From Bacillota bacterium (GTDB lineage Bacteria > Bacillota > Clostridia > Christensenellales > Pumilibacteraceae), in contig WRAF01000001.1 of NCBI GenBank assembly GCA_009780325.1, positions 189,048 to 253,047 on the forward strand: 64,000 nt of DNA. Reading direction: 5' to 3'. The translations under genes were made by a program, and so were the position numbers. Below are positions 61,320 to 64,000 of this stretch, in pieces (position 1 is the stretch's first letter; every line of letters starts with the position of its first letter). A model generated the notes under the pieces. That model did no database searches. It saw nothing but the letters and a program-made list of their open reading frames with translations, and was not told where the DNA came from.

Positions 61320-64000
61320 ATGGCAAGAGAAAAGAAAAATGATAAAAAGCTTGAGTCTGCGATTAAGACTATGCGAGTTGAAACTGTCAGCAAAGAAATG
61401 ACTGTTGGCAGTGAGCTTTTAAGTGAGCCTAAAAAAGAAAAAAGGCCGTTTTATAATGATAATGGCATTAAGGTTTTTGTTCACACTGATGTGGATTATA
61501 GGGACACTTATGAGATTGTTCATGAGGGCAAAAGTTTTCATACAGGCAAGTATAAATGGAGCAAGGAGTATTGTGACGGATTAAGTGCTTATGGCACAAT
61601 GACTGCAACTTATACTGAAGAGCCAGAGCCGCATTTGATATTAGAAACTATTTATGACCGCCCAGAAAAATATCGCCCAAAAGATTGGGTTAATGATGTT
61701 TGGCGCTATGTGTTTACTCCAAGTGTTAAGGGCGAGCGGTTATTGGATAAGTCTGTTATCAATAATGCTTGCGACAAGTGTATAAATGAATATTGCTATA
61801 GGTTTAATTACTCGGACAAAAAACGGCTAGAAGAAGAGTATGATGTTCGTACTGCACGCATTACTAAAGAAATTGCAGATTTAGAGGCAAGCGGCGGCGA
61901 GATTGATTTAGAAAAGTGCAAGTATCAAGGCAAATATGGGAGTGCTGCTTTTGACGGACAAAAAAAGATTAAACTCAATGAAAGTCAATTGAGGGCGCAC
62001 AAAGATTTTTTGCAAAAAGCGATAGTAGACATTGCTATGATTAGAAAAAGTCGCTTAGACCAAGTCAAGAGAGATGAAGAGCAAGCAGCGCGTGATAGCC
62101 AAGAATATGAAAGAGAAGAATTAAGAAAATCAAGACGCACTCCGCATAAGATAGAATTTGAAACTGCTTTAGAAATTACTACACTTGCACACAAAAATCA
62201 AGTAGACAAGCAAGGCCACCCATATATTTGGCATGCTAAAATTGTTGCTAGATTAGTCAAGAATGACAAGGCAAAAATTGCCGCACTACTCCATGATGTT
62301 ATAGAGGATAGCAATTTTACGCTTAGTGACCTAAAAGAAAAGGGCATATCTGATGAAGTAATAGCGGCAGTAGATTGCCTAACAAAAAGAGATGGCGAGG
62401 ATGAATTAGATTATTATAAAAGGATTCATACAAGTGATTTGGCAATAGAGGTCAAATTAGCCGATATGTGCCACAACAGCGATATTTATCGGTTTCCTAT
62501 ATCAGAGAAAGAAAGGGCGATTGAAAACCATAAAAAATATAAAGGCAGAGCGCAGGTTATGGTTTTGATGCTTGGCAAAAACTTTTTCGAAAGGATAGAA
62601 AAACTTGCAACGGCTGATACAATCAAATGGTTTCAAGCGACAGACAAGGATTGCAAGCATGACTATGAATACACTAGCTATGGTTTAGCCCGTGCTATTA
62701 TGACGCGCGCATTAAGAGAAAAATATGACAAATACGATAAGGACGGAGGTACTAGCACAGAAGATAGGATAAGGGAAATTATTGCAATAGCCGCATTATG
62801 TAATAGTGAAAATGCAAAAATTGCGGCGTTATTAAGGGATGTAATTAGTAGCAGTAGTTTGTATTATACTTATGATAGTCAGCTAATTAAGGCTGGATTG
62901 CCGATTGAAGCAGTAGAGGCGGCAAAGAGTATTGAGAGTGCTAATTATGGGCGCATGATGCACGATACGGACAACGATAGATATTACACGCGCATTGCAG
63001 AAAATAAATTTAGCGCCGAGGCAGAATTTGCTAGGTTAGACTATAAGGAAAAACAATTGTTATTAGATTATGCCGACCCGTCAAAAAAAGAAGAGCTAGA
63101 AAAAATCAGGCAAAAGCAAACTGCTAAAAGAAAAGAACGATTAGAAAATAACGACAAGGCTAAAGAGGGTGACCGCATTGATAGGTTTTTAAGGCGATAT
63201 AGTTTGACTCTAGAAGAAAAGTTGAACGACATTGAGGATAAGCGCACTTTATTAAAATCTAAATTAGTGCACTCAGACTTTTTGATGGCGGTAGAGAGTG
63301 TAGAGTTTTTTGATATAGACGGCAACAAAATGGACGAAAAAGATGTTAGAGAATATGCCCAAAAATCATATTGGCTAGAAAAAGATGCAAGTGAAAAAAA
63401 ATTAGGCGCACCAAAAGGCCGTCCTAATACAACGGTTGTTACAGGCACTATAGAAAGAGGTGCTGTAAAAATTGGTAATAGGGTTCAGGTATTAGGCTAT
63501 ACCCATGCAAGCGAGTATTCTAATTGGATAAAAGTTGTGGGCATTGCGATAGAGGGAGTAACCCCTAAAACAACTGTTGTAGAAGAGGCAAAAGCGGGCG
63601 ATTTTGTTCATCTAACACTAGATAACAAAGGTGTTAATGTTAATCATGATAAGTCGCACGGATTAAGGCGCGGCAATGTTTTGGGCGGCGATAGTGATGT
63701 TAATGCCAAAAACTGCGGTGTTTGGTTTGAAGTGGAACTAACACCAAAAGACAAATTTATTAACAACGAAAAGGCTATTTTTGCTAGTCGTGCATTTAGT
63801 GAACAAGGAATTATTTATATGCCTATTGGAGACAAAAAAGCAATAATAATGCTAAATCATCTTTGCTTTATTGAGGTGGGCGAGGAGTTTGATGTATACA
63901 AAAACGCTGGCGATAAAATTATATCGGCTAAAGCAAAGGTGTTATCAATAGATAATGTCAAGGTTTGCCCGTTTTGCTTTAGCGACAAGGTTATTCCTAT
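61320..64000 (+). CDS. SpoT-like HD, decayed HD copy and EF-Tu domain 2-like fusion, 5' part
   Basis: The frame is open from ATG 61320 to the window end (893 codons seen). Residues 1-280 are of unknown fold with a charged helical stretch. Residues 282-400 form a RelA/SpoT-type HD hydrolase (AHKN, YIWHAKIVAR, AALLHDVIEDS, VKLADMCHN). Residues 480-580 repeat the pattern with AALLRDVISSS, where the HD pair and other ligands are lost. Residues 650-800 resemble EF-Tu domain 2 (DFLMAVESV, TTVVTGTIERGAVKIG, AGDFVHLTL, RRGNVLGGD), with an insertion near its start. CPFC near the end may begin a zinc site. The stop lies beyond the window. GAGG precedes the ATG. Confidence 0.8.
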   Translation, partial: MAREKKNDKKLESAIKTMRVETVSKEMTVGSELLSEPKKEKRPFYNDNGIKVFVHTDVDYRDTYEIVHEGKSFHTGKYKWSKEYCDGLSAYGTMTATYTEEPEPHLILETIYDRPEKYRPKDWVNDVWRYVFTPSVKGERLLDKSVINNACDKCINEYCYRFNYSDKKRLEEEYDVRTARITKEIADLEASGGEIDLEKCKYQGKYGSAAFDGQKKIKLNESQLRAHKDFLQKAIVDIAMIRKSRLDQVKRDEEQAARDSQEYEREELRKSRRTPHKIEFETALEITTLAHKNQVDKQGHPYIWHAKIVARLVKNDKAKIAALLHDVIEDSNFTLSDLKEKGISDEVIAAVDCLTKRDGEDELDYYKRIHTSDLAIEVKLADMCHNSDIYRFPISEKERAIENHKKYKGRAQVMVLMLGKNFFERIEKLATADTIKWFQATDKDCKHDYEYTSYGLARAIMTRALREKYDKYDKDGGTSTEDRIREIIAIAALCNSENAKIAALLRDVISSSSLYYTYDSQLIKAGLPIEAVEAAKSIESANYGRMMHDTDNDRYYTRIAENKFSAEAEFARLDYKEKQLLLDYADPSKKEELEKIRQKQTAKRKERLENNDKAKEGDRIDRFLRRYSLTLEEKLNDIEDKRTLLKSKLVHSDFLMAVESVEFFDIDGNKMDEKDVREYAQKSYWLEKDASEKKLGAPKGRPNTTVVTGTIERGAVKIGNRVQVLGYTHASEYSNWIKVVGIAIEGVTPKTTVVEEAKAGDFVHLTLDNKGVNVNHDKSHGLRRGNVLGGDSDVNAKNCGVWFEVELTPKDKFINNEKAIFASRAFSEQGIIYMPIGDKKAIIMLNHLCFIEVGEEFDVYKNAGDKIISAKAKVLSIDNVKVCPFCFSDKVIP

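Overview
The window is AT-rich chromosomal DNA from a low-GC, Gram-positive-type bacterium, most likely an uncultured, gut-type relative of the Clostridia. The reasons are the gene orders (a pyr cluster behind an RluA-type pseudouridine synthase, tig-clpP-clpX next to lon-engB, a dcw cell-wall/division cluster, scpA-scpB), a PyrK/PyrD class 1B pair, a DNPR-type (meso-diaminopimelate) MurE, and strong Shine-Dalgarno sites with frequent TTG starts. TGA is an ordinary stop here (pyrD, murD, ftsI and others end with it).

Layout. 1-7659: pyrimidine biosynthesis (end of a pseudouridine synthase gene, pyrB, pyrC, pyrF, pyrK, pyrD, pyrE) interspersed with small lipoprotein/unknown genes and a MITE-like element. 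7656-12685 (minus): ribosome and protein quality control (rqcH, clpX, clpP, tig). 12791-16940: an unknown gene, lon, engB and a phosphoesterase. 17358-27644: ridA, then the dcw cluster mraZ-rsmH-ftsL-ftsI, an inverted block carrying murE and mraY, then murD-ftsW. 27528-29137 (minus): a thiamine-transporter-like gene under a TPP riboswitch. 30169-31750: an intact IS1182-type element. 31793-34044: serC-serA. 34190-48690: MATE exporter, D,D-carboxypeptidase, site-2-type protease, scpA-scpB, an XRE regulator, a ComEC-like protein, two glycosyltransferases, a YgiQ-type radical SAM protein, a PH/SHOCT protein and an aldo/keto reductase.

48815 to the end: a tRNA-Asn gene is followed by a block that looks accessory. 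It holds a lipoprotein (paralogue of one near position 1400), an AlbA_2/ATPase regulator, a 1600-residue exonuclease-RecQ-UvrD fusion, a TOTE-type primase-helicase-phospholipase D protein, a flavodoxin-ferredoxin fused to an HTH-like tail, a VWA protein, and an unfinished protein that joins a SpoT-like HD domain, a second decayed HD-like copy and an EF-Tu domain 2-like barrel. This block is the best candidate for an undescribed conflict or stress system. Its functional unity is inference; the domain calls rest on visible motifs.

Other notable signals: an in-frame TGA exactly where a paralogue has Trp; perfect 23-30 bp inverted repeats at 3112, 23579 and 39351; MraZ-box-like AAAGTGG repeats before mraZ; several promoters whose -10 lies 6-8 bases before the start codon, suggesting leaderless mRNAs; and a two-copy interspersed repeat (19758 and 42038).
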